Made by a program: the position numbers and the translations under genes
DNA from: Massilia sp. BSC265
GTDB taxonomy: Bacteria > Pseudomonadota > Gammaproteobacteria > Burkholderiales > Burkholderiaceae_D
Direction of reading: 5' to 3'
Length of the DNA: 64,000 bases
Assembly (NCBI RefSeq): GCF_000740675.1
Contig: NZ_JPXI01000029.1
Location: 186,001-250,000, forward strand
The notes under the pieces: generated by a model
What the model was told of the DNA's origin: nothing
Databases searched by the model: none
Seen by the model: the letters and a program-made list of their open reading frames with translations, nothing else
In this document: positions 21,119-30,007 of the stretch, piece after piece
Layout of the letters: every line of letters starts with the position of its first letter
Numbering within the stretch: position 1 is the first letter of the stretch

Positions 21119-21850
21119 CTAAGCATTATCCGCCATGAAGAAGAACAGTTTCGCTGTCTGCTTGCCATATTTCTTACGCGTCTCCTCATTGTTGAGAAAC
21201 TGCGTATATTGGTTCGCGCATTTGCATGCACTTGCACAGACCCGTTTAGTGATCACCAAGTCTTTGATTCCACCCTGCCAGGCGGAGGCGTTCAGCGCAC
21301 CGACTGTCTGACTATAGATATCGATATCCTTGTATTCCCACCCGGGGTCATCGACCACGACATCCAGCAAATGTGGCTGGAGGCGTAGTACGCCTCCAGC
21401 GTGACGAAGCATGAACATCGATCCAAAGTTGCCCTTGCGATAGTTCCTGTCGAACTCTTCCACTGACTGGAAGTAGCGCTCAGCGTGGCTCTCGCCCTCT
21501 ACCCAGTCTGTTGGATTCTTCTTGGTAATCCACACGGACGGCAGCCAGTCTTCAAGCAAAAGATCCATGCGGAAGCGGAAAAGGACCGGGCCGTAGAAAT
21601 TCCTACCCTTCGCTCGTTCATGGATATCAACACTGTCCAGGAACAGGTCGTACCAGATTCCGTATTTCCGGTCGATCTCATCCGATTTCTGGGCGGTCTG
21701 CTCAATGCCGCGCTCGTCCGCGGTGCCACGTGAAAGAAGCCGACCGTGCTGCAGGAATACGCAAGCGGTTTGCACTGTATTTGCGTGATGGAACGTGTCG
21801 ATTCCCTTCCCTTTGAGTACCTCATAAACTGCCCGCGAATTCAGTTCCAT
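21119..21850 (-). CDS. unknown protein with DarT/ART-like N-terminal pattern
   Basis: 243 residues with codons clearly less GC-rich than neighbouring genes. The N-terminal half has the order FHHANTV, FLQHGRLLSRG, QKSDEIDRKYGIW, LFLDSVDIHER, YGPVLFRF. This resembles the way DarT-like and other small ADP-ribosyltransferase-fold proteins begin (His near a strand, G-LLSR loop, then a conserved D/Y strand). The C-terminus holds CASACKCANQY. No macro-domain DarG-like antitoxin is next to it. The family is not firmly recognised; the ART link is inference. It looks like horizontally acquired cargo. Confidence 0.6.
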   Translation of the reverse strand: MELNSRAVYEVLKGKGIDTFHHANTVQTACVFLQHGRLLSRGTADERGIEQTAQKSDEIDRKYGIWYDLFLDSVDIHERAKGRNFYGPVLFRFRMDLLLEDWLPSVWITKKNPTDWVEGESHAERYFQSVEEFDRNYRKGNFGSMFMLRHAGGVLRLQPHLLDVVVDDPGWEYKDIDIYSQTVGALNASAWQGGIKDLVITKRVCASACKCANQYTQFLNNEETRKKYGKQTAKLFFFMADNA

Positions 21851-21924
21851 AGTCCTTCCTTAACACGCGATTAGCATGTCTGCACCAGCGCCTGGGTGTC
21901 GTTGAGGCAGAGGTTCAGCCACGA

Positions 21925-22429
21925 TTACTTAGCATTCCAGTTTCTTGTAGCGCTTGCGTAAGATAAACAGGTTCTGCCGAACCGATTCGGCCATGCCGGC
22001 CTGAGGACGCCGCTCCGCCTGTTCCAGTTCCAGGATAGCTGGTTCGAGCTGGCTGCATTCGCGCTGAGTCCTTGCGTCCAGGCGGTGACGCCGGGTAGTG
22101 GTCGCGAACGCTGAGGCACTCATTCCAGTGAGAGGCCGGGTGGCTTGCGCGAACTGTTCGGAACGGATTTCGTTTGCGACGTCCTTGCCTGTCTTAGCAG
22201 ATCCGGATAAGCGGTCCACGCCGCGAGTCGGAACAGCATCAAGGCGCTGCGCCCCCACGCATGGCTCATCCGAATAACTGACAGAGCCTCCAACCACGCA
22301 CTTGTAGATCGTCCGACTCGGTGCTGGCAGCTGCGATTGGGCCGACGCCCCAGCATGCGACAGAAAAAAGCCGAGAATGACCCAGCCGAATGCCAGTCCC
22401 GTCCGATGGATATCGATAGCGTGCTTCAC
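21925..22429 (-). CDS. exported DUF4124-type protein
   Basis: 166 residues. A hydrophobic leader (residues 11-30, ending near GASAQ) is followed by TIYKCVVGGSVSYSDEPCVG, the two-Cys pattern of DUF4124. The rest is a helical tail with paired Cys (QRECSQLEP and KKLEC). DUF4124 proteins are small periplasmic proteins of unknown function, common in Betaproteobacteria. It lies upstream of the ART-like gene on the same strand with a 74-bp gap. Function unknown. Confidence 0.75.
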
Positions 22430-22580
22430 GATAGCAGGGCGCTTGCTCCAGGAGCAATGCCGATAGTATGGAAGCAGGCAGCTTACAATAATTCTCGTCC
22501 GAAATTCTCGTCAATAATCACTGGAAGCAACGGCAGTACACACGACGATGCCATCGACGCTGAGTGCACTCGCATCCTGA

Positions 22581-22946
22581 TTAGCCTGGCATGACGAAAA
22601 ACGCCATCACGCCGGCTACGCCGGCGCCCAGCATCATCACCAGGAAGCCCGACATGCGCGCCAGCGAACCCAGGCGTCCGCCTTGCGGACGGCTGCGCAG
22701 CAGGTAAAGTGGAATGCCGATCGGCGCGATCGCCACCACGGCCATGCTCATCCAGCGCGAACGCCGGTACAGCCGCGCCTCGCTGTCGAGGCGATACCAG
22801 TAGTAGGGCAGAAAGCTCATCAGGAAGGCGGAGAGGAACATCCACCACACGGGCATGCGGACGTGGGCAGCGGCGTACAGGGCGTCGGCCATGCCGCAGG
22901 CGAACATGAGGGCCAGCAGCGCCCACAGGGTATTCTTGGGTGTCAT
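22581..22946 (-). CDS. small integral membrane protein
   Basis: 121 residues beginning MTPKNTLWALLALMFACG. About four membrane helices are visible, with a basic patch (YRLDSEARLYRRSRW) in the middle and RSRPQGGRLGSL between helices three and four. The frame continues upstream to a non-ATG start at 23042, but ATG 22946 is preferred because it begins directly before the first helix. No family recognised. Composition returns to the GC-rich norm here. Confidence 0.65.
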   Translation of the reverse strand: MTPKNTLWALLALMFACGMADALYAAAHVRMPVWWMFLSAFLMSFLPYYWYRLDSEARLYRRSRWMSMAVVAIAPIGIPLYLLRSRPQGGRLGSLARMSGFLVMMLGAGVAGVMAFFVMPG

Positions 22947-23045
22947 TGCGTCGAACCAGAGGCGAGGCCGCGAGAATAGCACCCGGGACCGGGCATGAAA
23001 TTCAACAAAAATCACGAGCGTGCGGAAATATGCACTGTTCACGAT

Positions 23046-24230
23046 CTATGTTGCCGGCTTTGCTCCCGGTTTTGCTTCTTTCATGCGCTGGCGCTGCGGC
23101 AGCGTGTAAACGTCCGCCACCAGGGTACTGTCGCCGATCTGCCGGCTCGGCGAGGCCGAATCGTGCACCACCAGCAGCGATTCGACCCCATCCTTGTCGA
23201 CGGCAAACAGCGCGATCCCTTCCGGATGGTCGACGCCGTGGCCGAAGGGCAGTTCCAGCACCCGTTCGAGTTCCTCCGCAGCCACCACGCACTCCTTGCC
23301 CGGCTCGGCCGCGCCGCGCCAGCGGAACAGGGTCACCGGGCCGTCCAGGTCCATGGTCGGCCCGGCCAGCACCAGGATGTCCTTGCCGTGCACGCACAGG
23401 TCGCGGATGCCCAGCCCGCGCAGGTCGAGGAAGTGCTTGCGGTACAGGCGGCCCTCGTCGTCCACCGGGGCCAGGCGCAGCCGGCCGGGCTGCTCGTCGT
23501 CGACGAGGGCCACTTCGACCACCAGTGCCCAGCCGCGCAGCACCGGCCCGCGCAGGCCGAGCAGCAGGTGCTTGCCGGCCACCGCCAGGCCCTCGATGTC
23601 GAAGCCGTTGTCCTTGCCCGGAATGGCGAGGAAGGGGCCGAGGTGCTCGTCCTGGCGCAGGAGGGCCGTCAATTCGTTGCCGTGCTCGTCGCCGCGCAGC
23701 ACAGCTGCGCGCCTTTGCTTACCCTGAGTCTTGTCCTTGTGGGTCGTTTCCTTTTCCAGCGTATAGCCGTCGCCATCCTTGCACACGGGGATGCGCCCCA
23801 GCAGGTAGCGGTTGCCGTCGGCGCTGACGGTGGCGAGGCGCTTGTGGGCCTTCCTGACACCATCGCCTTGCTTCGGCTGCTTGCGCCGCAGGCTGTGCGA
23901 GCCAGCCAGCCAGAGGTACTTGCCGTCGCAGGCCAGGCCCTCGATGTCGGCTTCGTTGATGTCGTCCTTCGATTCGCCGTGCGGCGGCAGCGGCAGGTCG
24001 AGGTAGTCGTGCAGCGCGTACTGGCGGTGCTCGCGCGTGAAGCTGCTCCGGCCGGTACTGTCCTCCGCGCACACGGTCAGGCGCTCGAGGCTGACCGATT
24101 CGTCGTTGGCGAGCCAGAGCGAGCTGCCCATGCGCAGGGCCACGGACAGGCCGTCGCGCAGTTCCTTGCCGTAGCAAAGTTCGTCGCGCTCGGGGTGGAA
24201 TTCGAGGAGGACGATGTTGGTCGGATGCAT
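23046..24230 (-). CDS. DUF3616 family protein
   Basis: About 394 residues starting MHPTNIVLLEF. Repeated blade-like segments such as EADIEGLACDGKYLWLAGSHS, FDIEGLAVAGKHLLLGLRGP and HPEGIALF fit the DUF3616 beta-propeller-like family. There is no signal peptide, so it is probably cytoplasmic. ATG 24230 is chosen over an upstream in-frame start because AGGGTAAG precedes it. No operon partner; molecular function unknown. Confidence 0.82.
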   Translation of the reverse strand: MHPTNIVLLEFHPERDELCYGKELRDGLSVALRMGSSLWLANDESVSLERLTVCAEDSTGRSSFTREHRQYALHDYLDLPLPPHGESKDDINEADIEGLACDGKYLWLAGSHSLRRKQPKQGDGVRKAHKRLATVSADGNRYLLGRIPVCKDGDGYTLEKETTHKDKTQGKQRRAAVLRGDEHGNELTALLRQDEHLGPFLAIPGKDNGFDIEGLAVAGKHLLLGLRGPVLRGWALVVEVALVDDEQPGRLRLAPVDDEGRLYRKHFLDLRGLGIRDLCVHGKDILVLAGPTMDLDGPVTLFRWRGAAEPGKECVVAAEELERVLELPFGHGVDHPEGIALFAVDKDGVESLLVVHDSASPSRQIGDSTLVADVYTLPQRQRMKEAKPGAKPAT

Positions 24231-24344
24231 GAGCTTACCCTGTGCCGGCGTGCGATATTGCCGGGTAAAGATAGCATGCACCCGCGCGCGCCGGCGCCCA
24301 GCAGCGGCGCGGCCCCGGCGACGCCTATTCCAGCTGATTTCAGC

Positions 24345-25355
24345 CTATTTTAGATAAGGGGCCACGTTTCCCGCGATGCGCCTGCGTTCGGCCTCGGTCA
24401 GCGGCAGCGCGCGGAAGGCCGCCCAGGCCTCGCGCGGCTTCATGTTGGTGGGCGTGGCCGCATCCGATCCGTACAGGATCTTGTCGAGGCCCACCTTGCG
24501 GATGCGCTCGACCATCTCGCGGGCGTGCTCCGGGCTGATGTCGGGCGTGGCGATCGAGGCGACGTCGAAGTACAGGTTGCGTGTGTTCGGCTCCTTGCGC
24601 GCGGCAGCGTCGGCGAAGACGCGCATCACTTCGTTGGCCGGCGGGTCTTCGTAGCCGGGACCGGTGCCGGCGAAGTGCGCCACCTGCACCATGGTGTCGG
24701 TTGCCTCGGGCATCAGCCCGTCCAGGAAGGCGCGCGCCTGCGCTTCGCCGTACGGGCGCCCGAGCGAGATCGATGCGCGCAGGTGGACCGCGATCGCCAT
24801 GCGGTGCCGGTTCGCGGCGCGGAATACGTCCTTCAGGCGGGCCAGGTGCTCGGGCTTTTCCAGCTGGACGTCGGAATTCCCGAAATGCATCTTGATCCCG
24901 GTGCGCAGCTGCGGATGGGCCGCGCAGCGCTCCAGTTCGGCCAGGGCATAGTCCTTCAGCGGATTGAAGCCGCAAAAGGCCCGCAGGCGGCCCGGATATT
25001 TCGCGACCTGGGCCGCGGTCCAGTCGTTCTCCGCCTTCACCCTGGCGTACTCGTCCTCGACAACGCGCGATGGACGGCCATACATGTAGGCCGCCGACAT
25101 GACGGCGGCACGACGGATGCCGGCTTCGTCCAGCAGTGCGATCAGTCCGGTGACGGGGATTTCGCGCAGCGCATCGGGTCCCGGCTTGGGCGCGATGAAG
25201 GCGATGATCCCCGGGCTGAACAGGTGCTGGTGGTGGTCGGCGGCGGCGATCGCGGCGGGTGCTGCCGGTCGTGCGCCCTGTTGCGCGAGCGCGGCGACGG
25301 GCAGGGCAAGCAGCAGTGCGGCGCTGAAACGCAGTTTGACCAGTACGCGGGACAT
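24345..25355 (-). CDS. exported amidohydrolase-family metal-dependent hydrolase
   Basis: 336 residues. A signal peptide (SAALLLALPVAALAQQ) is followed by ADHHQHLF, the start of an Amidohydrolase_2 TIM barrel with the first metal ligands. HFGNSD, AVHLRAS, VAHFAGTG and LYGSDAATP supply the later strands, the last with the catalytic Asp. It probably acts in the periplasm on a carboxylated or lactone-like substrate; the exact reaction is not predictable. ATG 25355 follows a GAGGTG ribosome site. Monocistronic. Confidence 0.88.
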   Translation of the reverse strand: MSRVLVKLRFSAALLLALPVAALAQQGARPAAPAAIAAADHHQHLFSPGIIAFIAPKPGPDALREIPVTGLIALLDEAGIRRAAVMSAAYMYGRPSRVVEDEYARVKAENDWTAAQVAKYPGRLRAFCGFNPLKDYALAELERCAAHPQLRTGIKMHFGNSDVQLEKPEHLARLKDVFRAANRHRMAIAVHLRASISLGRPYGEAQARAFLDGLMPEATDTMVQVAHFAGTGPGYEDPPANEVMRVFADAAARKEPNTRNLYFDVASIATPDISPEHAREMVERIRKVGLDKILYGSDAATPTNMKPREAWAAFRALPLTEAERRRIAGNVAPYLK

Positions 25356-25467
25356 GGCGACACCTCGGGTGAAAGAACGAGGCTTCAGACTAGCGGGTGC
25401 CGCCCGCGCTGTCCACGACAAATGGATGCATATGCGGTGGATCCCCCGCCATGGCGGAGCGGCGTGC

Positions 25468-26172
25468 TCAGGCTGCCGGACGCATGGCCTGGCTGGTCAG
25501 ACGCGCCGCGTGCCAGCAGTCGAACATGCGCTTGAAGGTATCGAAGACCTGGTTGACAAGGAAGCCGGCGGTGGTGCGTTCATCTTCGCTCGGGGTGTAC
25601 GCGGGATGCCGGGCGCTGCCCTGGTCCTTGGCGTGGCTTGTTTCCGCGTGCCGGTGGACCTGGCCGAAATAGTGCAGGCGCTCGGCCATGCCGAGCTCGC
25701 GCACCAGCTTGTACATCGGCTCGTTGAAGCAGGCGAAGGTCGCTTCCAGGGCTTCGATCAGGACCATGCGGTAGAACGGGGTGCCCCAGGTCTTGGCCAG
25801 GTGGATGGTGTGGTAGACCGCTTCGCGGGTGGCGTGGTTGGCGGGCGACCAGACGTCGGTCAGGGCTTGCGCCGCGGGTAGGCGCAGCAGGCGCCGGCCG
25901 TGCTCGATCGTTTCCAGGTCTTCGAGGTACCACTGCCAGTGGAAGGCGTCTTCGTCGCAGTGCTGGTGCACGCAGGCCTGCAGTGCGGATTTGTCGTTGT
26001 TGTCGCGCAGCGCGGCAAGGATGTCCTTGAAGCCCATCGTGAAGAAGATCATGGCGGGAACGAAGGACAGGCGCTGGCAGGGGTCGACCTTCCGGTCGGC
26101 CATGTCGGCGCAGAGTAGAGACTGGCTGAGGCGCGCCTTGCGCGCCTCCAGGATGTCGTCGAGGAAGTCCAT
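25468..26172 (-). CDS. candidate heme-oxygenase-like metalloenzyme
   Basis: 234 mostly helical residues. Two metal-ligand-like clusters stand out: E74-x3-H78 in HCDEDAFHWQWYLEDLE and H173...E177-x2-H180 in VHRHAETSH, with E140/E143 in a helix between them. The order E-H ... E ... HxxxExxH is the pattern of heme-oxygenase-like diiron oxidases and TenA/PqqC-related folds. No membrane segment. No biosynthetic partner lies adjacent, so a substrate cannot be proposed. The frame extends upstream in poor sequence; ATG 26172 is chosen where real protein begins. The fold call is inference. Confidence 0.6.
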   Translation of the reverse strand: MDFLDDILEARKARLSQSLLCADMADRKVDPCQRLSFVPAMIFFTMGFKDILAALRDNNDKSALQACVHQHCDEDAFHWQWYLEDLETIEHGRRLLRLPAAQALTDVWSPANHATREAVYHTIHLAKTWGTPFYRMVLIEALEATFACFNEPMYKLVRELGMAERLHYFGQVHRHAETSHAKDQGSARHPAYTPSEDERTTAGFLVNQVFDTFKRMFDCWHAARLTSQAMRPAA

Positions 26173-26344
26173 GGGCGAGTCGTTTCCTTGGTGGAGCTGC
26201 TGGCAACGCAATACTGGAATCTTGCGGCCGTTCTCCCTGCGCCTCGCGGGTGCAGCGTCACGGCCTGGATGCAGTGTAGGTAATCGGCCTGCGCCGGTCT
26301 GCCCCCACGGCAGGGGGAATCGAGCGGACGCCGCCGGCGCCACC

Positions 26345-26755
26345 CTACGAGACGGTGACCACCACGCGCCTGCGGTGCGGTGCGCTGCGATGCTCGTACA
26401 GGTAGATGCCTTGCCAGGTGCCGAGCAGCAGGCGGCCGCCGCCGACGGGCACGCTCAGGCCGGACCCCGTCAGCATGTTGCGCACGTGGGCCGCCATGTC
26501 GTCCGGGCCCTCGGCATCATGGCGGTAGGCCGGGTCGCCGTCGGGCGCGAGCCGTCTCAATACGGTTTCGAGGTCGAGCCGCACGTCGGGGTCGGCGTTC
26601 TCGGTGATGAGGAGCGAGCAGCTGGTGTGCTGGACGAAGACGTGGGCCAATCCGCACTGCACCTTGGCAGCGCGCACCACCTCTGCCACCGCGTCGGTGA
26701 TCTCGCGCGTGCCGCGGCCTGTCGTCTGGATGTCGAGGATGGACTGGTGCGCCAT
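26345..26755 (-). CDS. yjbQ: YjbQ/UPF0047 family protein
   Basis: 136 residues, the usual family length. It has GLAHVFVQHTSCSLLITENADPDV with the conserved His and Ser/Cys, and GTWQGIYLYEHR near the C-terminus, both diagnostic. E. coli YjbQ has low thiamine-phosphate synthase activity; the physiological role is unclear. Cytoplasmic, single gene, 38 nt downstream of a GGDEF/EAL gene's stop on the same strand. Confidence 0.9.
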   Translation of the reverse strand: MAHQSILDIQTTGRGTREITDAVAEVVRAAKVQCGLAHVFVQHTSCSLLITENADPDVRLDLETVLRRLAPDGDPAYRHDAEGPDDMAAHVRNMLTGSGLSVPVGGGRLLLGTWQGIYLYEHRSAPHRRRVVVTVS

Positions 26756-26793
26756 ATGATGCTCCCGCTCTTGATGCGCGAAGCTTAGCAGAA

Positions 26794-29100
26794 TCAGGCC
26801 GCGGCGCGTGCCGGTTGCAGGTCGTCCAGGGTCGCAAGCAGGTCGTCGAGCGGCGCCGGGCGCGAGAACAGGTAGCCCTGCATCAGCGGGCTGCCGTTGC
26901 CGGACAGGTAGTCAGCCTGCTGTGCGGTCTCGATGCCCTCGGCCACCACGCGCAGCCCGAGGTGGTCGGCCATCGACAGGATCGACTGCACGATCGCCGT
27001 GCCGTTGACGTCGTTCGGGGTGTCGCGGATGAAGCTCTTGTCGATCTTGAGCTCGTACAGGGGCATGCGCTTCAGGTAAGCCAGGTTCGAGTAGCCGGTG
27101 CCGAAGTCGTCCACCGAGAAGCGGATGCCCAGGGCCGCCAGCTCGTGCATGCGGGCGATGGTCTGGTCCAGGTCCGACACCAGGAGACCCTCGGTCACCT
27201 CGAAGATCAACTGCGTGGCGGGGGCGCCGGTCTCCTGCAGGACCCTGGCGACCGTCTCGACGAAGTCGGGCTGGCGGAACTGGGCCGGGCTGACATTGAT
27301 CGAGAGCGGCAGCGGGTGGCCGGCCGCATCCAGGCGCAGCCAGGCTTCGCAGGCCTGGCGCAGCACCCAGGTCCCGAGCGGGACGATCAGGCCCGTGGCT
27401 TCCGCGATCGGGATGAACACGTCGGGCGGGACCAGGATCCCGTCGGCGCGGCGCCAGCGCATCAGGAGCTCGGCGCCGACCGGCTGCTGGGCGCGGTCGA
27501 CCTGCAGCTGCAGGTGCATGGCCAGTTCGCCGTTTTCGAGAGCCACGGCGAGGTCGCGTTCGAGCGTGAGTTTCCGCTCGGCCTCGGCCAGCATGGTCGT
27601 CTCGAACAGGGCGACGCCATTACGCCCGCTCGCCTTGGCCTGGTACATCGCGGTGTCGGCTTCGCGCAGCAGGTCGTGGGCGGTCTGGCCGGCGCGCAGC
27701 GGCAGGGCCACGCCGATGCTGCCCGTCGAGCGGTACACGTGATCGTCGATCGTGACTTCCTCGCCCAGCACGGCCTGCACCTTGTGCGCCACCTTCAGGG
27801 CGGCTGCGGCGGCGGTGTCGGGGTCATCGCCGAGGTCGTTGAGCAGGATCACGAATTCGTCGCCGCCGAGTCGGGCCACGGTGTCGCGGGCACGCACGGT
27901 CGCGACCAGGCGCTCGGCCGCGCTGCGCAGCAGGGCGTCGCCGGTGGCGTGGCCACGCGCGTCGTTGACGTACTTGAAATTGTCGAGGTCGATGAACAGC
28001 ACGGCGCCGAGCGCGCCGCCGGCATTGCGCGCGTCCACCAGAGCGTCGAGGCGCTCGGTGAACAGGCGGCGGTTCGGCAGGCCGGTAAGCACGTCGTAGA
28101 AGGCGAGGTGATGGATGGCCTTGGCGGAGTTGCGGCGTTCGGTGATGTCGCGGCCGACCACCACCCAATGGGTGCTGCGCCCGCCGTCGCTGGCGAAGGG
28201 CACCATTTCCATCTCGGCCCAGAAAGCCTCGCCGGCCTTGGTATACAGCAGCAGCTCGGCCTTGACCGGTTCGTTGCGCGCGACGGCGGACAGGATGCGC
28301 GCCACCTCGTCCGGATCGGTGTCCGGACCGTGCAGCAGGCGCATGCTCCGGCCGATGATCTCGTCGCGGCGGTAACCGGTGCGGTACTCGAAGGCCTCGT
28401 TGGCCGAGATGATCGGCTGCTGCGCGCCGGGCGCGTCGATGGCGTGGGCGATCAGCACCATGTCGTTCAGGCGCGCCACGGCGGCCGAGGTGAGGCGCAA
28501 CTCCGCATTCAGCTCGTGCAGTTTTTCCTGCTTGATCTCGAGGGTTTCGGCAAAGCCATGCACTTCGCCGAGCGTGGCTGCCAGGCCCTTGACCAGGGCG
28601 CCGCAGGTGATAGTGATGAGCGCGCCGACGCACAGGTAGTTGAGCGTGACGATCAGCGAAGCCAGCAGTTCATCCTGGGCGAGGCCGGCAACATAGAGCT
28701 GGGCGTGGCCGCCCAGGCCGAGGCCGAGGATGGTGAAGGCACTCAGGAACAGGGCGGCCAGGGCCTGGCGGGTGCCGAGCAGGACGACGGCCAGCACCGG
28801 GGGTGCCAGCAGGAAGATCTGGCTCACTGCGCCGACGCCGAGCATCAGGCCGACGCCGACCAGGAACAGCATCGCCAGGAAGTTCAGGACGCGCAGCGTA
28901 TAAGGGAGGCGGTCGAACCGCCAGATCGCGAACACCCAGCCAAGGGCAACGATGTCCATCACGGCGATCTGCCAGAGGCCGTCGGCCATGGCCAGGACGG
29001 CACTGGGAAGGGCGGCCACGACGCCGAGCAGGAGCACCGCCGACATCAGTGTCGAGAAAATGCGCGCGCGCCAGTGCGCCAGATCGTCAAACTGTTTCAT
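26794..29100 (-). CDS. membrane PAS-GGDEF-EAL c-di-GMP enzyme
   Basis: 768 residues. Five or six membrane helices fill the first 180 residues (MASE-like sensor). A short coiled coil and a PAS domain (about 205-305) follow. GGDEF lies near residue 411 with an RARD I-site before it. The EAL signature near 541 reads ELL instead of EAL but keeps the metal Glu; [30 protein letters not shown] and QGYLF are present, so phosphodiesterase activity remains likely. A TATAAT box lies 66 bp upstream on the minus strand. Confidence 0.92.
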   Translation of the reverse strand: MKQFDDLAHWRARIFSTLMSAVLLLGVVAALPSAVLAMADGLWQIAVMDIVALGWVFAIWRFDRLPYTLRVLNFLAMLFLVGVGLMLGVGAVSQIFLLAPPVLAVVLLGTRQALAALFLSAFTILGLGLGGHAQLYVAGLAQDELLASLIVTLNYLCVGALITITCGALVKGLAATLGEVHGFAETLEIKQEKLHELNAELRLTSAAVARLNDMVLIAHAIDAPGAQQPIISANEAFEYRTGYRRDEIIGRSMRLLHGPDTDPDEVARILSAVARNEPVKAELLLYTKAGEAFWAEMEMVPFASDGGRSTHWVVVGRDITERRNSAKAIHHLAFYDVLTGLPNRRLFTERLDALVDARNAGGALGAVLFIDLDNFKYVNDARGHATGDALLRSAAERLVATVRARDTVARLGGDEFVILLNDLGDDPDTAAAAALKVAHKVQAVLGEEVTIDDHVYRSTGSIGVALPLRAGQTAHDLLREADTAMYQAKASGRNGVALFETTMLAEAERKLTLERDLAVALENGELAMHLQLQVDRAQQPVGAELLMRWRRADGILVPPDVFIPIAEATGLIVPLGTWVLRQACEAWLRLDAAGHPLPLSINVSPAQFRQPDFVETVARVLQETGAPATQLIFEVTEGLLVSDLDQTIARMHELAALGIRFSVDDFGTGYSNLAYLKRMPLYELKIDKSFIRDTPNDVNGTAIVQSILSMADHLGLRVVAEGIETAQQADYLSGNGSPLMQGYLFSRPAPLDDLLATLDDLQPARAAA

Positions 29101-29165
29101 GCTTCAGCCCGGTACGCCGGCTCACAAAAGTTTCCTGTGCGCACTAAAATTTCTATTAAGGCAAG

Positions 29166-29171
29166 ATTATA
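29166..29171 (-). promoter_or_regulatory. -10 box upstream of the membrane GGDEF/EAL gene
   Basis: The minus strand reads TATAAT about 66 bp before ATG 29100. No clear -35 hexamer is at 16-18 nt, so strength is uncertain. Confidence 0.4.
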
Positions 29172-29239
29172 CCGGGAAATGACGAATTTGCGTCGGCGGC
29201 CCTGGAGAATGTCGCTTTTCAGACAACGCTACTTGTCGG

Positions 29240-29941
29240 TTATGCGCCGTGTGCCAGGCCGAGCTTGCGGTTGGCAGGCACCGCCACGTCCATCAGTGTC
29301 GGGGGCGGCAGGTTGAGGGAGGCCATCAGGGCCACGAAGTCCTCGCGCGAGCGGCCGGCGAGGCGGGCATTGTGCCGTTTTTCCCAGCCGATGGTGGACA
29401 CCGACTGCCCACGATAGTCGTGGCCCGGCCAGACCCGGGTGGCGTCATCCAGCGCGAACAGCTTGCGGGTGACGCTGTCGTACAGGGCGGAGGCAGAGCC
29501 GCCCTGGAAATCGGTGCGGCCGCAGCCGTCCACCAGCAGGGTATCGCCGGTGAACAGGTTGCCGCGCCACAGGTAGCACATGCTGCCGGCGGTGTGGCCG
29601 GGGGTGTGGATGACGGCGATGTGCTCGCGCTGTCCGAAGACGATGAGGTCGCCGTCCTGCAGTTGGACTTCGGCCGGCCCGATGCCGCAGCCGCTGGGCA
29701 CGCAGGCCTTGGCGCCGGTGAGGGCGCGCAGCTTGCCGGCCGAGGTGACGTGGTCGGCGTGGGCGTGGGTTTCCAGCACGTGGGTCAGCCTGAGGCCGAG
29801 GCGTTCGATGTGGGCGAGGTCGCGCTGCCAGTGGCGGTCGACCGGATCGATGATCACGGCATCGCGGCTGTCCGGAGCCGACAGGATGTAGGTGTAGGTC
29901 GAGGATTCGGCGTCGAACAGCTGGATCGGGTTGACTTGCAT
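29240..29941 (-). CDS. ETHE1-like persulfide dioxygenase (MBL fold)
   Basis: 233 residues. The metallo-beta-lactamase motif ETHAHADH (57-64), HTPGHTAGS, the GCGRTDFQGGS segment and PGHDYRGQSVSTIGWEK are the signature of the ETHE1/SdoA group, which oxidises glutathione persulfide to sulfite with a mononuclear iron. GGAGAGCCC precedes ATG 29941. It lies 66 nt downstream of a membrane thioredoxin-like gene on the same strand, so the two may share sulfur/thiol redox work. Glyoxalase II is the less likely alternative because the GCGRTDFQ block is specific. Confidence 0.9.
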   Translation of the reverse strand: MQVNPIQLFDAESSTYTYILSAPDSRDAVIIDPVDRHWQRDLAHIERLGLRLTHVLETHAHADHVTSAGKLRALTGAKACVPSGCGIGPAEVQLQDGDLIVFGQREHIAVIHTPGHTAGSMCYLWRGNLFTGDTLLVDGCGRTDFQGGSASALYDSVTRKLFALDDATRVWPGHDYRGQSVSTIGWEKRHNARLAGRSREDFVALMASLNLPPPTLMDVAVPANRKLGLAHGA

Positions 29942-30007
29942 GGGCTCTCCTGTGTGCGGCCCGTGTTGTACCACAGGATGCAAGGCGGGGGAAGCGCAGT
30001 GACGGGC

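Noticed and set aside
22489..22515. Direct repeat of ATTCTCGTC in the gap before the small membrane protein
   Set aside because: Only two short copies with no symmetry or nearby element; likely chance.
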